A DNA stretch of 64,000 nt from Niveispirillum sp943370215 (GCA_943370215.1 CALRQC020000031.1:5528-69527), one strand, 5' to 3'; positions 26,233 to 35,755 are shown, numbered from the stretch's first letter. A program made the numbers and translations. The notes: a model not told the origin generated them from the sequence alone.

Positions 26233-26373
26233 TTCAATGGCGGAAAAAGATCAGGAAGTTTATCGACGGGCTCCCAGGGAGAGCCGGCTGAAACGGGTTT
26301 TTCTATAGCTGTCGTCTGCGGATAGAGTAGAGCGGTTGTTGACCCGCGCGGTGATTACCGTCAAAACAGACGC

Positions 26374-26772
26374 ATGAAACGGGGCATGACCAGCAACAGT
26401 ATATTCCACATGCGGCAACTGGCCGGCATGATTCTGCTCTGTGCCCTGTTGCTGCGGGGATTGATTCCCAGCGGCTATATGCCAAATGTCGAGCCCGGCA
26501 ATGGTCAGGGCCTGCTGACGATCTGTTATGGCAAATCGGCACCGGTGGTTCCGGATGTCGATGACGGACAAGCCCCCACAGACACGCATCAACAGGGGCT
26601 TTGTGCCTTCGCCATGCTGGGCGGCGTGGTTCCGGTTCTGGCCCTGGTAGGGCTGTTGCTTGTCTGGCTGCCCCCCGGGCTGATCCGGTTTCAGTGGGTG
26701 GCCTTGGCACCGGCTTTGCGCCGCTTGTCCTGCGCACCGCCGGGGGCCCGGGCGCCGCCTTCCTTCATCTGA
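26374..26772 (+). CDS. DUF2946-type small membrane protein
   Basis: A 132-residue protein with an N-terminal hydrophobic segment (MILLCALLLRGLIPSGYMP), a short outside loop with ICYG, a His and LCAFAM, a second hydrophobic segment, and a PPSFI-type tail. This layout is that of DUF2946, small proteins often found beside copper or other metal transport genes. Its function is not known. A second, clearly related gene lies at 30549-30974. It directly precedes a TonB-dependent receptor and so probably belongs to the same metal-responsive operon. Confidence 0.7.
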   Translation: MKRGMTSNSIFHMRQLAGMILLCALLLRGLIPSGYMPNVEPGNGQGLLTICYGKSAPVVPDVDDGQAPTDTHQQGLCAFAMLGGVVPVLALVGLLLVWLPPGLIRFQWVALAPALRRLSCAPPGARAPPSFI

Positions 26773-26894
26773 TCTTATCTTCATCCGATTTGTTGAATGG
26801 GGCCGATCTGCGGCCTTTGTCGCGCGCTGCCTTTCGGGCACCGCTGTGACGTAGCGTGCCCGGTTTGGATCAAGCCGGGCAAATGGGAATGATC

Positions 26895-29093
26895 ATGTTG
26901 AAGAAACTGCTTGTTGGCGGTGTTTCCATCCTCGCACTGACCTCCATGGCCCAGGCCACCACCGACGCCGGGGAGCCTGCCATTGTCGTCATCGGCCAGC
27001 GTGCCGCAGCCAAATTGGATCAGCCGACCAGTACCGCCAGCCGTCTGGGTCTCAGCCTGCGCGAAACCCCGGCTACGGTGGAGCTGCTGACCCAGGAAGA
27101 TATGCAGGTACGCGGCCTGCGCACCTCCCGCGAGGTCTTCGCGGATGTGGTGGGGGCCGTTGCTGGCAATGTGCCGGGTAACCCGGCCGTGGTGTCCATG
27201 CGCGGCTTTGCCGGCAATACTGTTTCCATTCTGCAAGATGGCGTGCGGATTTCCAGCTCCACCATGGTCACCCGCGACACCAATAGCTGGCATTTCGACC
27301 GGATTGAGGTGATCAAGGGCCCCGCCTCGGTTCTGGTGGGCGAGGGGGCGCTGGCCGGCGTCATCAACAAGGTGACCCGCAAGCCCAGCCTGGACGGCAA
27401 CCATGTCGATGCCATGGCATCCTATGGCAGTTTCAATATGCTGACCCTGGCCGGGGGCGTGAATGTGAAGCTGTCCGACGATGTGGCCGTGCGGGCCGAT
27501 GTCAGCCGCATGACATCGGACAGTCTTTATGATGTGGATGCCAATAAAACCCGTTCCAGTGGCCTGACAGCCAGTCTGCTTTACCGGCCGGCACAGAACC
27601 TTTCGGTTCTGCTGGCGGTCGATCATTATAACGACAAGTATGACGGCACCTATCAGGGGGCGCCGCTGGTTTCCGCGGCTGTGGCGCGCGACCCCAGCAG
27701 CGCCCTGCGCAGCGCCAATGGTCTGGTGATCGACAAGGCGCTGCGCTACCGGAACTACAATCCCGATGGTGCCTATTCCGGGGCGGATGAAACGACGCTG
27801 CGGTCACGCGTGGATTACAGTTTTGCCGATGGCTGGGCACTGGCCAATGATCTGGTCTGGTATACAGCGACCCGTGATTTCGTGTTGAGCGGGGAGCAGA
27901 ACTTCATGGCCCCCACCAGCGCCTTTCCCAATGGCCGTTTTGCCCGCTCGCTCCAGGCCATTGATCATGACCATGATTTCTGGAACGAACGGCTGGCCTT
28001 GTCGCACCAGGGGGAGATTGCGGGCTTACGCAACCGCTTCACCATCGGCGGCGAGTATAATGACACCGACTTTACCAATCCGCGCAAACAGACGGCGGTG
28101 GGTGCCATCGCGGCGGTTGATCCCTATAACCCGATCGTCGGCACCTGGCCGGTGGGTGACGCGATCTATACCAGTCAGAATGTCGTGTTCGACAGCCGGC
28201 TGAAAACCAGGGCCGTGTTTGCCGAGGATGCGTTGAACCTGACCCCGGAATGGCTGGTGCTGGCTGGTATCCGCTATGAGGGGATCAATCTTGATCGCGG
28301 CATTTACAATCTGAATGCTGGCAATGCCCTCAGCAGTGCTGATGCCGATTACGATCCCTTCTCCTGGCGGGTTGGCACCACCTATGAAGTGACGTCAGGC
28401 ATCACGCTGTATGGTCAGTACACGACAGCGGCCCAGCCGGTGGGCAGTATGCTCACCCTGTCATTGGCCAATGCCGCCTTCAGGCTGACCAAGGGCCATT
28501 CTGTGGAAGGCGGCTTCAAGGCGGAGGTGCTGGAAGGCCGGGCCAGCCTGACCGGCTCGGCTTACCGTATCGCGCAGAAGAACATCGTTACCCGTGACCC
28601 GTCCAACCCGTCGCTGGCGGTGCAGGGGGGCGAACTGGCGTCCAAGGGCGTGGAACTGACGGTTGATGTCGCGGCCACTCACCAGTTGCACCTGTCGGCC
28701 GGGGCTTCTTACAGCGATGCGGAATATGAGGAATTGAAAGAACTTGTCGGTGGTCGGCTGGTCAGCCGGGCCGGCAACCGCCCCACCAACATGCCGACCA
28801 CCACGGTCAATGCCTCTGCCCTGTATAGCCTGGATCAACTACCGCTGAGCTTCGGGGTCTTCGTTCGCCATGCCAGCGGATTTTACACCGACAATGCCAA
28901 CAGCATTTTCGTGCGCGGGCACTGGCTGTTCGACGCTTCCGTCAGCTATCGTCTGACCGATGATGTCAGCCTGTCGCTGCGGGGGCGTAACCTGACCAAT
29001 GCCTTCTATGGCGAATATTCGGGCTATCCCAGCACCAACATCTATATCGGCGCACCACGCGGGGTAGATGTCACCCTGTCGGCAAAGTTCTGA
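26895..29093 (+). CDS. TonB-dependent siderophore-type receptor
   Basis: An outer-membrane active transporter of about 732 residues. ATG 26895 with TGGGAA upstream gives a signal peptide (LLVGGVSILALTSMAQA). The plug domain follows: TVELLTQEDMQVRGL, then MRGFAGNTVSILQDGVRIS, then DRIEVIKGPASVLVGEGALAGVINKVTRKP, the siderophore-receptor pattern. The barrel ends in the aromatic-terminal VDVTLSAKF. No TonB box is obvious. The PepSY membrane gene follows 17 bases after the stop. That pairing is common for siderophore or metal-chelate uptake with reduction at the inner membrane. Confidence 0.92.
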   Translation: MLKKLLVGGVSILALTSMAQATTDAGEPAIVVIGQRAAAKLDQPTSTASRLGLSLRETPATVELLTQEDMQVRGLRTSREVFADVVGAVAGNVPGNPAVVSMRGFAGNTVSILQDGVRISSSTMVTRDTNSWHFDRIEVIKGPASVLVGEGALAGVINKVTRKPSLDGNHVDAMASYGSFNMLTLAGGVNVKLSDDVAVRADVSRMTSDSLYDVDANKTRSSGLTASLLYRPAQNLSVLLAVDHYNDKYDGTYQGAPLVSAAVARDPSSALRSANGLVIDKALRYRNYNPDGAYSGADETTLRSRVDYSFADGWALANDLVWYTATRDFVLSGEQNFMAPTSAFPNGRFARSLQAIDHDHDFWNERLALSHQGEIAGLRNRFTIGGEYNDTDFTNPRKQTAVGAIAAVDPYNPIVGTWPVGDAIYTSQNVVFDSRLKTRAVFAEDALNLTPEWLVLAGIRYEGINLDRGIYNLNAGNALSSADADYDPFSWRVGTTYEVTSGITLYGQYTTAAQPVGSMLTLSLANAAFRLTKGHSVEGGFKAEVLEGRASLTGSAYRIAQKNIVTRDPSNPSLAVQGGELASKGVELTVDVAATHQLHLSAGASYSDAEYEELKELVGGRLVSRAGNRPTNMPTTTVNASALYSLDQLPLSFGVFVRHASGFYTDNANSIFVRGHWLFDASVSYRLTDDVSLSLRGRNLTNAFYGEYSGYPSTNIYIGAPRGVDVTLSAKF

Positions 29094-29110
29094 CCGCAAA
29101 GGGGGGCGTC

Positions 29111-30523
29111 GTGGTGAAGACCAGGAACCGGCCTTATGGTCCGTTTTATCGTGCCGTCTGGCGCTGGCATTTTTATGCTGGGCTGGTCACGGCGCCCTTC
29201 CTGCTTATCCTGGCGGTGACGGGGGCGATCTATCTGTTCAATGACGAGATCAATGATCTGGCTTACCCGCACCTGCGCTTTGTCGCCCCGGTGACCGAAC
29301 AGGTGACGATGGGGGAGATGCTGGAAACGGCGCTGGCACAGCGGCCCGATGCCATCGTCACCCGTATCGATACGCCGCCCAGCCCCGACCGGTCGGTACA
29401 GATCTTCATGGCTCTGCCCGATGGCGGTGGCCGGCGCGTGTTTGTTGACCCGCACACGGCCAGCCTGCTGGGTGAACTGGATTATGGCCGCACCCTGGTG
29501 GGGTTTGCCGATCAGATGCATGGCTCGCTGTTGCTGGGGGATTTTGGTGACGGGGTGGTTGAACTGATGGCCTGCTGGGGAGCGGTGTTGATCGTCACCG
29601 GGCTCTATCTTTGGTGGCCGGCGGGGCCGTTGCGCCTGCGCGGTTTCCTTTACCCGCGCCTGACGGTCGGCGGCCGCGCCCTGCTGCGCGACCTGCATGG
29701 GGTGGTGGGTTTCTGGGCGGCGCTGCTGATCCTGTTCTTGATCCTGACGGGCCTGCCCTGGGCCACGCAATGGGGGAACCTGCTGGTGGGGGTAATGGAT
29801 GTGGCCGGCATCGGCTATCCGGCCAGCCATCGCGGCTATAATGTGCCCACCAGCACGCCGCCCGATAGCATCACCGCCAAACAGGCGGTGGGGGAGGTGC
29901 CGTGGACGCTGGAATCCACGCCGATGCCGCAATCCGTCGTGCCGTCGCCACCGGCCGGGGCCGGTCATGTCCATCATGGCCAGGGGCCGGCAACGGGGGC
30001 GGCCGTGGGGGCCATTGGTATTGACCGGGTGGCGCAAATTTTGGCCGATAACGGGATGCACTGGCCCTATCGGCTGTCCACCCCGCGTGGAGAAACCGGC
30101 GTCTATCTGGCTTTCACCTATCCGGGGCGGCCGCAGGGCCAGCGCTCCATCTATATCGACCAATATAGCGGGCAGGTGCTGCGGCAGGTGTCCTATGACG
30201 ATTATGGCTGGGGCGCACAGGCAGTGGAACTGGGGGTGCAGTTGCATCTGGGCAATTATTTCGGGCGGGCCAACCAGATCATCATGCTGATGCCCTGCCT
30301 CGCCATTCTGATCCTGTCCATCACCGGACCCTGGATGTGGTGGAAACGCCGACCCCAAGGGCAATGGGGGGTGCCGAAGGTGCCGGGGCCGGAAAAATTG
30401 CGTCATCTGGCATTGATCACTCTGGTCCTGGGGCTGCTGTTTCCGCTGGCCGGTGCTTCGCTGCTCGTTGTGCTGATATTGGACCGGGCTCTGGCCGGCT
30501 TGATGTACCGCAAGGCAGCATAG
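29111..30523 (+). CDS. PepSY-associated transmembrane protein
   Basis: A 470-residue inner-membrane protein of the PepSY_TM family. It starts RAVWRWHFYAGLVTAPFLLILAVTGAIYLFND, the typical first helix with a conserved His. A periplasmic PepSY-like domain follows, with LVGFADQMHGSLLLGDFGDGVVELMACW and further helices. A central loop is rich in His, Gly and Pro (HVHHGQGP), and the last helices contain WMWWKRRPQG. Relatives act with TonB receptors as iron-chelate reductases. Here it is tightly linked to the siderophore-type receptor, so a reductase or metal-release role is likely but inferred. GTG 29111 or 29114 starts it. Confidence 0.88.
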   Translation: MVKTRNRPYGPFYRAVWRWHFYAGLVTAPFLLILAVTGAIYLFNDEINDLAYPHLRFVAPVTEQVTMGEMLETALAQRPDAIVTRIDTPPSPDRSVQIFMALPDGGGRRVFVDPHTASLLGELDYGRTLVGFADQMHGSLLLGDFGDGVVELMACWGAVLIVTGLYLWWPAGPLRLRGFLYPRLTVGGRALLRDLHGVVGFWAALLILFLILTGLPWATQWGNLLVGVMDVAGIGYPASHRGYNVPTSTPPDSITAKQAVGEVPWTLESTPMPQSVVPSPPAGAGHVHHGQGPATGAAVGAIGIDRVAQILADNGMHWPYRLSTPRGETGVYLAFTYPGRPQGQRSIYIDQYSGQVLRQVSYDDYGWGAQAVELGVQLHLGNYFGRANQIIMLMPCLAILILSITGPWMWWKRRPQGQWGVPKVPGPEKLRHLALITLVLGLLFPLAGASLLVVLILDRALAGLMYRKAA

Positions 30524-30548
30524 GCCGGGATCGGGCAGGGTTAGGCGC

Positions 30549-30974
30549 ATGATCAGACGGGCGTATGACAGAACAGGCTTCAGTGCGGGCAGACAGGCTG
30601 TGATGGCTTGGCTGCTGCTGGCGCTTGTGCTGCGCGCGCTGCTGGCTCCCGGCATGATGCCGGCCCTTGCCACGGATGCCCCTTTCCCCCTCATCATCTG
30701 CACCCCGCATGGTTTGCAGCCCCTGAATCCGGACGATGATGGCGGCGGCCACCCCGGTCAGGACCATGCGCCCTGCTTGTTCGCGGTGGCTGGATTCCTG
30801 AATCTGGGGGCCGTTGGTGGGCCGGTGCTGACGGTTCCGCTGCCCTGGCCGGGCCTGTCCTGGTCCTTGCCTTTGACTTTTGTGCTGGGGGTTGATCATG
30901 GCTGGATCGGGCTCGCCCGCGGTCCGCCAGCAGCCTTTCTCCCCCCAATTCCTGCCACCGACCGCACAGGCTGA
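30549..30974 (+). CDS. DUF2946-type small membrane protein (second copy)
   Basis: A 141-residue protein parallel to the one at 26374: hydrophobic start (LLLALVLRALLAPGMMPALA), then IICTPHG, an Asp/Gly/His stretch (DDDGGGHPGQDHAPCLFAVAG) and a PPAAF tail. The spacing of Cys, His and CLFA follows DUF2946, in which these residues could contact a metal. It opens the second uptake module of this island and is followed by a DUF2244-like gene. Paralogy with the first copy is visible but sequence identity is low. Confidence 0.7.
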   Translation: MIRRAYDRTGFSAGRQAVMAWLLLALVLRALLAPGMMPALATDAPFPLIICTPHGLQPLNPDDDGGGHPGQDHAPCLFAVAGFLNLGAVGGPVLTVPLPWPGLSWSLPLTFVLGVDHGWIGLARGPPAAFLPPIPATDRTG

Positions 30975-31031
30975 TCCCCCAGGGGATGGCGGCCTGACGG
31001 TTCGCCATTTACCTGAAACTTGGGGTTTCCC

Positions 31032-31568
31032 ATGAGCAAGGTCGCGTTGCTGTCGCTTCCCACCGCTGAGTTGGGGGAGGGACAGCCGCTGTTTGATGCC
31101 GTCATCACGCCACCGGCTTCCCTGAACGATCGAGGCTTCATCCTTTTCATCGCCATCACCTTGGCGTTGCTTTGCCTGATCGATCTGGTTCTGTTCACCG
31201 CGGGCCTGTGGGTGGCAGTGCTGTTTCTGACCGGGAATTTTGTTTTCCTGGTCGCCGCTTTCCTCGCCGTGCGGCGCGGGCGGGCCCGATCAGAACGGGT
31301 GTTGGTGGCCGATGGGGTGCTGCGGCTGGAACGCCGTTGGCAGGGACAGCCGGGCAGTAGCGACACACTGCCCCTGTTCGGCCTGCGGCTGGTGCGGGTG
31401 CGCGATGCCGACGGCCTGTGTCGCCGGCTGGAGCTGCAAAACCGCCGTGACCGGCTGGTTTTCGCCACCGACCTGACACCGCATGAACGCGAAGCCTTTG
31501 CCGAGGCCTTGGGCCGTAGCCTTCACCGGGCGGGCCATCGCATCGCCATGCCAATTGTCGCCTATTGA
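31032..31568 (+). CDS. DUF2244-like membrane protein
   Basis: A 178-residue protein with FDAVITPPASLNDRGF, two hydrophobic segments (residues 36-58 and 61-80) and RRGRARSERVLVADGVLRLER, the plan of the DUF2244 family. The rest is a soluble domain. DUF2244 proteins are often coded near cytochrome oxidase or copper genes in Alphaproteobacteria, though their role is unknown. It sits between the second DUF2946 gene and a TBDR with 58-base gaps, so it is probably part of that operon. Confidence 0.75.
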   Translation: MSKVALLSLPTAELGEGQPLFDAVITPPASLNDRGFILFIAITLALLCLIDLVLFTAGLWVAVLFLTGNFVFLVAAFLAVRRGRARSERVLVADGVLRLERRWQGQPGSSDTLPLFGLRLVRVRDADGLCRRLELQNRRDRLVFATDLTPHEREAFAEALGRSLHRAGHRIAMPIVAY

Positions 31569-31625
31569 CCCGATCACCCCGGACCGGTCGTCCAGTTGGG
31601 GTGTAAAATATTGAAAGAAAAAGAA

Positions 31626-33659
31626 ATGCATAATTCCGCAACAGCCTTTCACCGGCTTCGTGCCCTGCTGTTTGCCGGCAGCTTGCCGGTTCTGGCAACG
31701 ATGCCTGTTCTGGCCCAACCGGTGGAAGGGGAACAAGGTGGCCTGGAAGCCATCATCGTCACCGCCACCCGCACGCCTGTGCCTATTCTGGATGTGGCGG
31801 CATCGGCCAGTATTGTCACCCGCAGTCAATTCCAGGATGCGCAGGCCCAGGATTTGGCCGGTGTGCTGCGCCGCGTGCCGGGTATGAATTTCGGTGGCGG
31901 CCCCCGTCCTGCCGGTCAGATACCTGCCATCCGGGGCCAAAGCGGTGCCCGTATCGTATTGAGCGTGGATGGTGCTCGCCGCAACTATGCAGGGGGCGTC
32001 TATAGCCCCCTGGCGCTGGATCCGGATTTCATCAGCCGTGTGGAACTGGTACGTGGTGCCGCATCGGCCTCCTATGGCAATGGCGGCATGGGCGGCGTAC
32101 TGGCCTTTCAAACCATCGATCCGGAAGATTTTCTGGCCACCGGCGCCAGCCGGGGCGGGCAGATGAAGCTGGCCTATCATCAGGGCGATGAGGGGTTTGC
32201 CGGCAATCTGACCGGTGCGGCCCGGATACAAGGCGTCGGCATCCTTGCCAGCGGGACTTATCGCCATCAAAACGATATCGAAACGGGTGATGGTGGCACC
32301 TTGTTGAACGATAACCGGTTGAATGCCGGCCTGTTGAAGGGCACCTATGATTTCGGCCAGAACAGCCGGCTGGAACTATCCTACAAGCGGCAGAATGACC
32401 ATCTGCTGGGACCGAACAACCCTTCAGGCAATAATAATTTCCAACTGCGTCAGTTGTTGAAACGTGACCAGGAAGAGGCGGTCGCCAACCTGACGCTGCG
32501 GCGGGATGGTTGGCTGGATGCCATCGCCACCGCCTATTACAATGATCTGCGGATCGACACGCAAAGCCGTGCCGTCACCCCGGTATCGCCGACCGCGATC
32601 CGGGTGGAGACTACGGGTGGTAGTCTGCAGAACAGCAACCAGTTCGATACAGGTTCTTTCATTGCCCATCGTCTGACCTATGGGGTGGATGGTTACCAGG
32701 ACCAGTACCGTGACCGGACGGGTGCCGCGGCTAACCCGGTGAATCCGGATGGCAAATCCAGCACCGTTGCTGCCTTCGTGCAGGATGAAATCCGTATCGC
32801 TCAGAATTGGATCCTGACCGGCGCCTTGCGTTACGACAATTACACGCTGTCGCCTAAAGGGCAGGCGAAAACGGAAGAAGACCGGTTCACCCCCAAAGTC
32901 AGCCTGCAATGGCATGTTGTGGAGGCATTCAGCGTCTATGGTGCCTATGGCAAGGGGTTCCGCCTGCCGGGGTTTGGGGAGGCGTTCAGCAATCTGTCCA
33001 CCCGGCAAGCCCTGTTCAATTTCCGACCCAATCCTGATTTGCGGCCGGAATCCAGCAATGATTACGAACTGGGTGCCAGCCTGCGCCTGACCGATCTGGC
33101 ACTGGATGGCGACGTGCTGCGGGTGAAGGCCAGTTGGTTCAGCGAGGATGTGAAAGACCTGATCGACCGCAAGGTGGTGGGCACCTATCTGCGCCAGACG
33201 CCGTTCGCGGGTACCGGCAGTATCTTCCAGAGCCAGAACGTTTCCAACGCGGAACGAAAAGGGGCGGAGGTTGAGCTTTCCTATGGTTTCGGGCCTGTTG
33301 ATCTGGGGCTTGCCCTGTCGCGGTTGCGCGTTACCGATAAAGCTACCGGGGCTGGCCTGTTTGCCCCGCCGGACAAGGCGGTACTGACCCTGGCACATGA
33401 TTTCGGTGGAGGTTGGCGCCTGAACAGCATCACCCAATTTGTCGACAAGCAGCAGCGCGATGCCACCCTGCTGCGCCGGCGCGATGGTTATGTGCTGCAG
33501 GATATCGGGGTGAGCTGGGATCAGGGCTGGCTGCGGCTTGATCTGGGTGTCAGCAATCTGTTCGACAAGGCTTATGTGACCTATCAGCAATCCCAAGCGG
33601 ACACCGTCACCTATGAGGAGGGCCGCAGCATCAATGCCACCGCGACCCTGCGGTTCTGA
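31626..33659 (+). CDS. TonB-dependent receptor linked to MbnP/MbnH
   Basis: An outer-membrane receptor of 677 residues from ATG 31626. It has a signal peptide (RALLFAGSLPVLATMPVLA) and a probable TonB-box-like start (LEAIIVTATRTP). The plug has DLAGVLRRVPGMNFGGGPRP and VELVRGAASASYGNGGMGGVLAFQT. The barrel ends in ATLRF, with terminal Phe. The stop overlaps the mbnP start (TGATG), and mbnP overlaps mbnH, so the receptor is translationally coupled to the copper pair. Its likely cargo is a copper complex or another metal carrier; this is inference from context, since its closest motifs resemble heme/haemoglobin receptors. Confidence 0.92.
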   Translation: MHNSATAFHRLRALLFAGSLPVLATMPVLAQPVEGEQGGLEAIIVTATRTPVPILDVAASASIVTRSQFQDAQAQDLAGVLRRVPGMNFGGGPRPAGQIPAIRGQSGARIVLSVDGARRNYAGGVYSPLALDPDFISRVELVRGAASASYGNGGMGGVLAFQTIDPEDFLATGASRGGQMKLAYHQGDEGFAGNLTGAARIQGVGILASGTYRHQNDIETGDGGTLLNDNRLNAGLLKGTYDFGQNSRLELSYKRQNDHLLGPNNPSGNNNFQLRQLLKRDQEEAVANLTLRRDGWLDAIATAYYNDLRIDTQSRAVTPVSPTAIRVETTGGSLQNSNQFDTGSFIAHRLTYGVDGYQDQYRDRTGAAANPVNPDGKSSTVAAFVQDEIRIAQNWILTGALRYDNYTLSPKGQAKTEEDRFTPKVSLQWHVVEAFSVYGAYGKGFRLPGFGEAFSNLSTRQALFNFRPNPDLRPESSNDYELGASLRLTDLALDGDVLRVKASWFSEDVKDLIDRKVVGTYLRQTPFAGTGSIFQSQNVSNAERKGAEVELSYGFGPVDLGLALSRLRVTDKATGAGLFAPPDKAVLTLAHDFGGGWRLNSITQFVDKQQRDATLLRRRDGYVLQDIGVSWDQGWLRLDLGVSNLFDKAYVTYQQSQADTVTYEEGRSINATATLRF

Positions 33660-34561
33660 TGGGGGCATCGATGGCGATAAGCATCAACCGGGGGCGGCTG
33701 TCCGCCCCCCTTATTCTGCTGGCCCTTGCCGGTTGCGCCACCCCGCAGCCGCCGGCGGAGGAGCGATCGATTACCCTGCATTTTGCCCTGGACGCCGCTT
33801 GTGGGCAGGATATCAGGGGCCTTGCCCCCGTACCGGTGCGGTTGCGCGATGCGCGGCTGTACCTCTCCGATCTGGCTTTGATCGACCGGGCAGGCAGGCT
33901 TGTGCCTTTGCGGTTGATGGAAAACCAATGGCAGCACGATGGTATAGCCCTGCTGGATTTCGAGGATGCGAGCGGTGGCTGTGCCGGTACGCCAGACATG
34001 AATGACCGGGTCACCGGACAGGTGCCGGCGGGTGATTACCGCGGGGTGACTTTCACCGTCGGTGTCCCATCGCCTGTCAATCATTCCAGTACCGAAACAG
34101 CGTCGCCACCACTGGACCTTGCCGCCATGGGATGGAGTTGGCAGGCGGGGCGCAAGTTCATCAAGATCGAATTGCTGCCGGCAGATGGTGTGACACGGCC
34201 CAATGGCGCCAAAGCGGCGGCTTGGAACTTGCATCTGGGATCCACCAACTGCACCGGGGAGCCAATCAAGGGGGAGGCGGTCAATTGCGCCAACCCCAAC
34301 CGTATCAAGGTAAAGCTGGATCATTTCGATAGCGGACGTGATGTGGTCCGGCTGGATCTGCGTGCCTTGTTTGCCGGCAGCGACGTGACGCGGGATACTG
34401 GTGGCGCGCTTGGCTGCATGAGCGGGCCGGCCGATCTGGAATGCCCGCCCTTGTTCAAGGCCATGGGCCTGCGCCTTCACCCTTCCGGGGAAGGGAGAGG
34501 GGATGGCGGACAGATGCTACCGGCCGGACAGCGCTTCATCCGGGGGGAGCGTCGGTCATGA
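33659..34561 (+). CDS. mbnP: MbnP-family copper-associated lipoprotein
   Basis: A periplasmic partner protein of the MbnP (four-Cys metallo-mystery pair) family. A lipobox-like LALAGC is near residue 23. The family core is present: ITLHFALDAACGQ, LYLSDLALIDRAG, GVTFTVGVPSPVNH, GWSWQAGRKFIKIE and the signature HLGSTNCTGE, followed by CANPNR. Cysteines after the lipid site lie in DAACG, GGCAG, STNCT, VNCAN, LGCMS and LECPP. In characterised pairs the partner MbnH oxidises a tryptophan of MbnP to kynurenine, creating a copper site. Several Trp are available here (WQHDG, WSWQAG, AAWNLHLG). ATG 33659 overlaps the receptor stop; ATG 33671 is an alternative. Confidence 0.9.
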   Translation: MGASMAISINRGRLSAPLILLALAGCATPQPPAEERSITLHFALDAACGQDIRGLAPVPVRLRDARLYLSDLALIDRAGRLVPLRLMENQWQHDGIALLDFEDASGGCAGTPDMNDRVTGQVPAGDYRGVTFTVGVPSPVNHSSTETASPPLDLAAMGWSWQAGRKFIKIELLPADGVTRPNGAKAAAWNLHLGSTNCTGEPIKGEAVNCANPNRIKVKLDHFDSGRDVVRLDLRALFAGSDVTRDTGGALGCMSGPADLECPPLFKAMGLRLHPSGEGRGDGGQMLPAGQRFIRGERRS

Positions 34562-35694
34562 GGAAATTCGGTTTGCTGTTCGCCTGGTTGCTGCTGGTGA
34601 TCGGCCCGGCGGCCGGGGCGGCAGAACCCGCCTGGGTTTGGAACTTGCCAGCGGATGTGCCGCCGCCACTGGTTCCCGCCGACAACCCGATGAGCGAGGC
34701 GAAGTTTCAGCTTGGCCGGCGGCTTTTCTATGATGTCCGTCTGTCTGGGGGCGGCAACATTGCCTGTGCCAGTTGTCATATCCAGGAACGGGCCTTTACC
34801 GATGGCAGGGCCTTGGGTGTGGGCACCAGCGGGGAGCCGACGGCACGCAACCCCCAAGGATTGGCCAATGTTGCCTGGTCGCCGACCCTGACCTGGGCGA
34901 ACCCCGCCCTGGTGACGCTGGAACGGCAGATGGAAGTGCCACTGTTCGGCGAACATCCGGTGGAAATGGGGGTGAATGATGCCAACCGCGCCGCCATCAC
35001 CACACGCATCGCTGCCGATCCTGTCTATCAGACCGGCTTTGCACAGGCATTTCCAGACGAGGCGATTGGTTTTCCCACCATTATCAAGGCGATCGCCAGC
35101 TTCCAGCGGGCCATCCTGTCCTTCAATTCCCGCTATGATCGCTATCTGCGGGGGGAGGTGACGTTAAGTGCGGCGGAGGAGCGTGGCCGTGTCCTGTTTT
35201 TCGGGGAGAAGGCTGAATGTTTCCACTGCCATGGCAGTTTCAATTTCAATGACCAGATCCGCCACGTGAATAGTCGCACGGTAGACCAGCCGTTCCATAA
35301 TACCGGCCAGTTCAATATTGATGGCCGGGGGGCCTATCCGACGGGGAATGCCGGCCTGTTTGAACATACGGGCAAACAGGCCGATATGGGTGCCTTTCGT
35401 GCCCCCAGCCTGCGCAATGTGGACGTCACCGGTCCTTATATGCATGACGGGGCGGTCCCCACGCTGGACGCGGTGTTGGACAATTATGCCGCCGGGGGAC
35501 GGGTCACCCCTGACGGCCCCTATGCTGGTGATGGTCGGCTCAATCCCCATAAAAGTGACCTGATTGCCGCCATCGACCTGTCCCCACAAGAACGCGCCGA
35601 CATCATCGCCTTTCTGAAATGCCTGACCGATCTGGAATTGCTGCGTGACCCGCGCTTTGCCAACCCGTTTCCAGCCACCGCTTCGGCCCCTTGA
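34558..35694 (+). CDS. mbnH: MbnH-type diheme cytochrome c peroxidase homologue
   Basis: A secreted diheme protein of the bacterial cytochrome c peroxidase/MauG group, 378 residues from ATG 34558. A signal peptide (FAWLLLVIGPAAGAAE) leads to two heme-c sites, CASCH in the first third and CFHCH near the middle. Characteristic phrases are KFQLGRRLFYDVRLSGGGNIACASCH, PFHNTGQFNIDG and GAFRAPSLRNVDVTGPYMHDG. Next to MbnP this is best read as MbnH, which forms a high-valent diheme state and modifies the partner's tryptophan. Its ATG overlaps the mbnP stop (ATGA). Confidence 0.92.
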   Translation: MRKFGLLFAWLLLVIGPAAGAAEPAWVWNLPADVPPPLVPADNPMSEAKFQLGRRLFYDVRLSGGGNIACASCHIQERAFTDGRALGVGTSGEPTARNPQGLANVAWSPTLTWANPALVTLERQMEVPLFGEHPVEMGVNDANRAAITTRIAADPVYQTGFAQAFPDEAIGFPTIIKAIASFQRAILSFNSRYDRYLRGEVTLSAAEERGRVLFFGEKAECFHCHGSFNFNDQIRHVNSRTVDQPFHNTGQFNIDGRGAYPTGNAGLFEHTGKQADMGAFRAPSLRNVDVTGPYMHDGAVPTLDAVLDNYAAGGRVTPDGPYAGDGRLNPHKSDLIAAIDLSPQERADIIAFLKCLTDLELLRDPRFANPFPATASAP

Positions 35695-35724
35695 ACCGGT
35701 GGCGCGGTCACCCAGATCATCCTT

Positions 35725-35755
35725 ATCCGGGGGTGGGGGTGCCCCCGGATGTTTT
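35725..35755 (+). terminator. Terminator of the TBDR-mbnP-mbnH operon
   Basis: A perfect 9-bp stem (35725-35733 with 35742-35750, 8-nt loop) is followed by GTTTT. It lies between mbnH and the end of the convergent pbfA gene. Confidence 0.75.
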
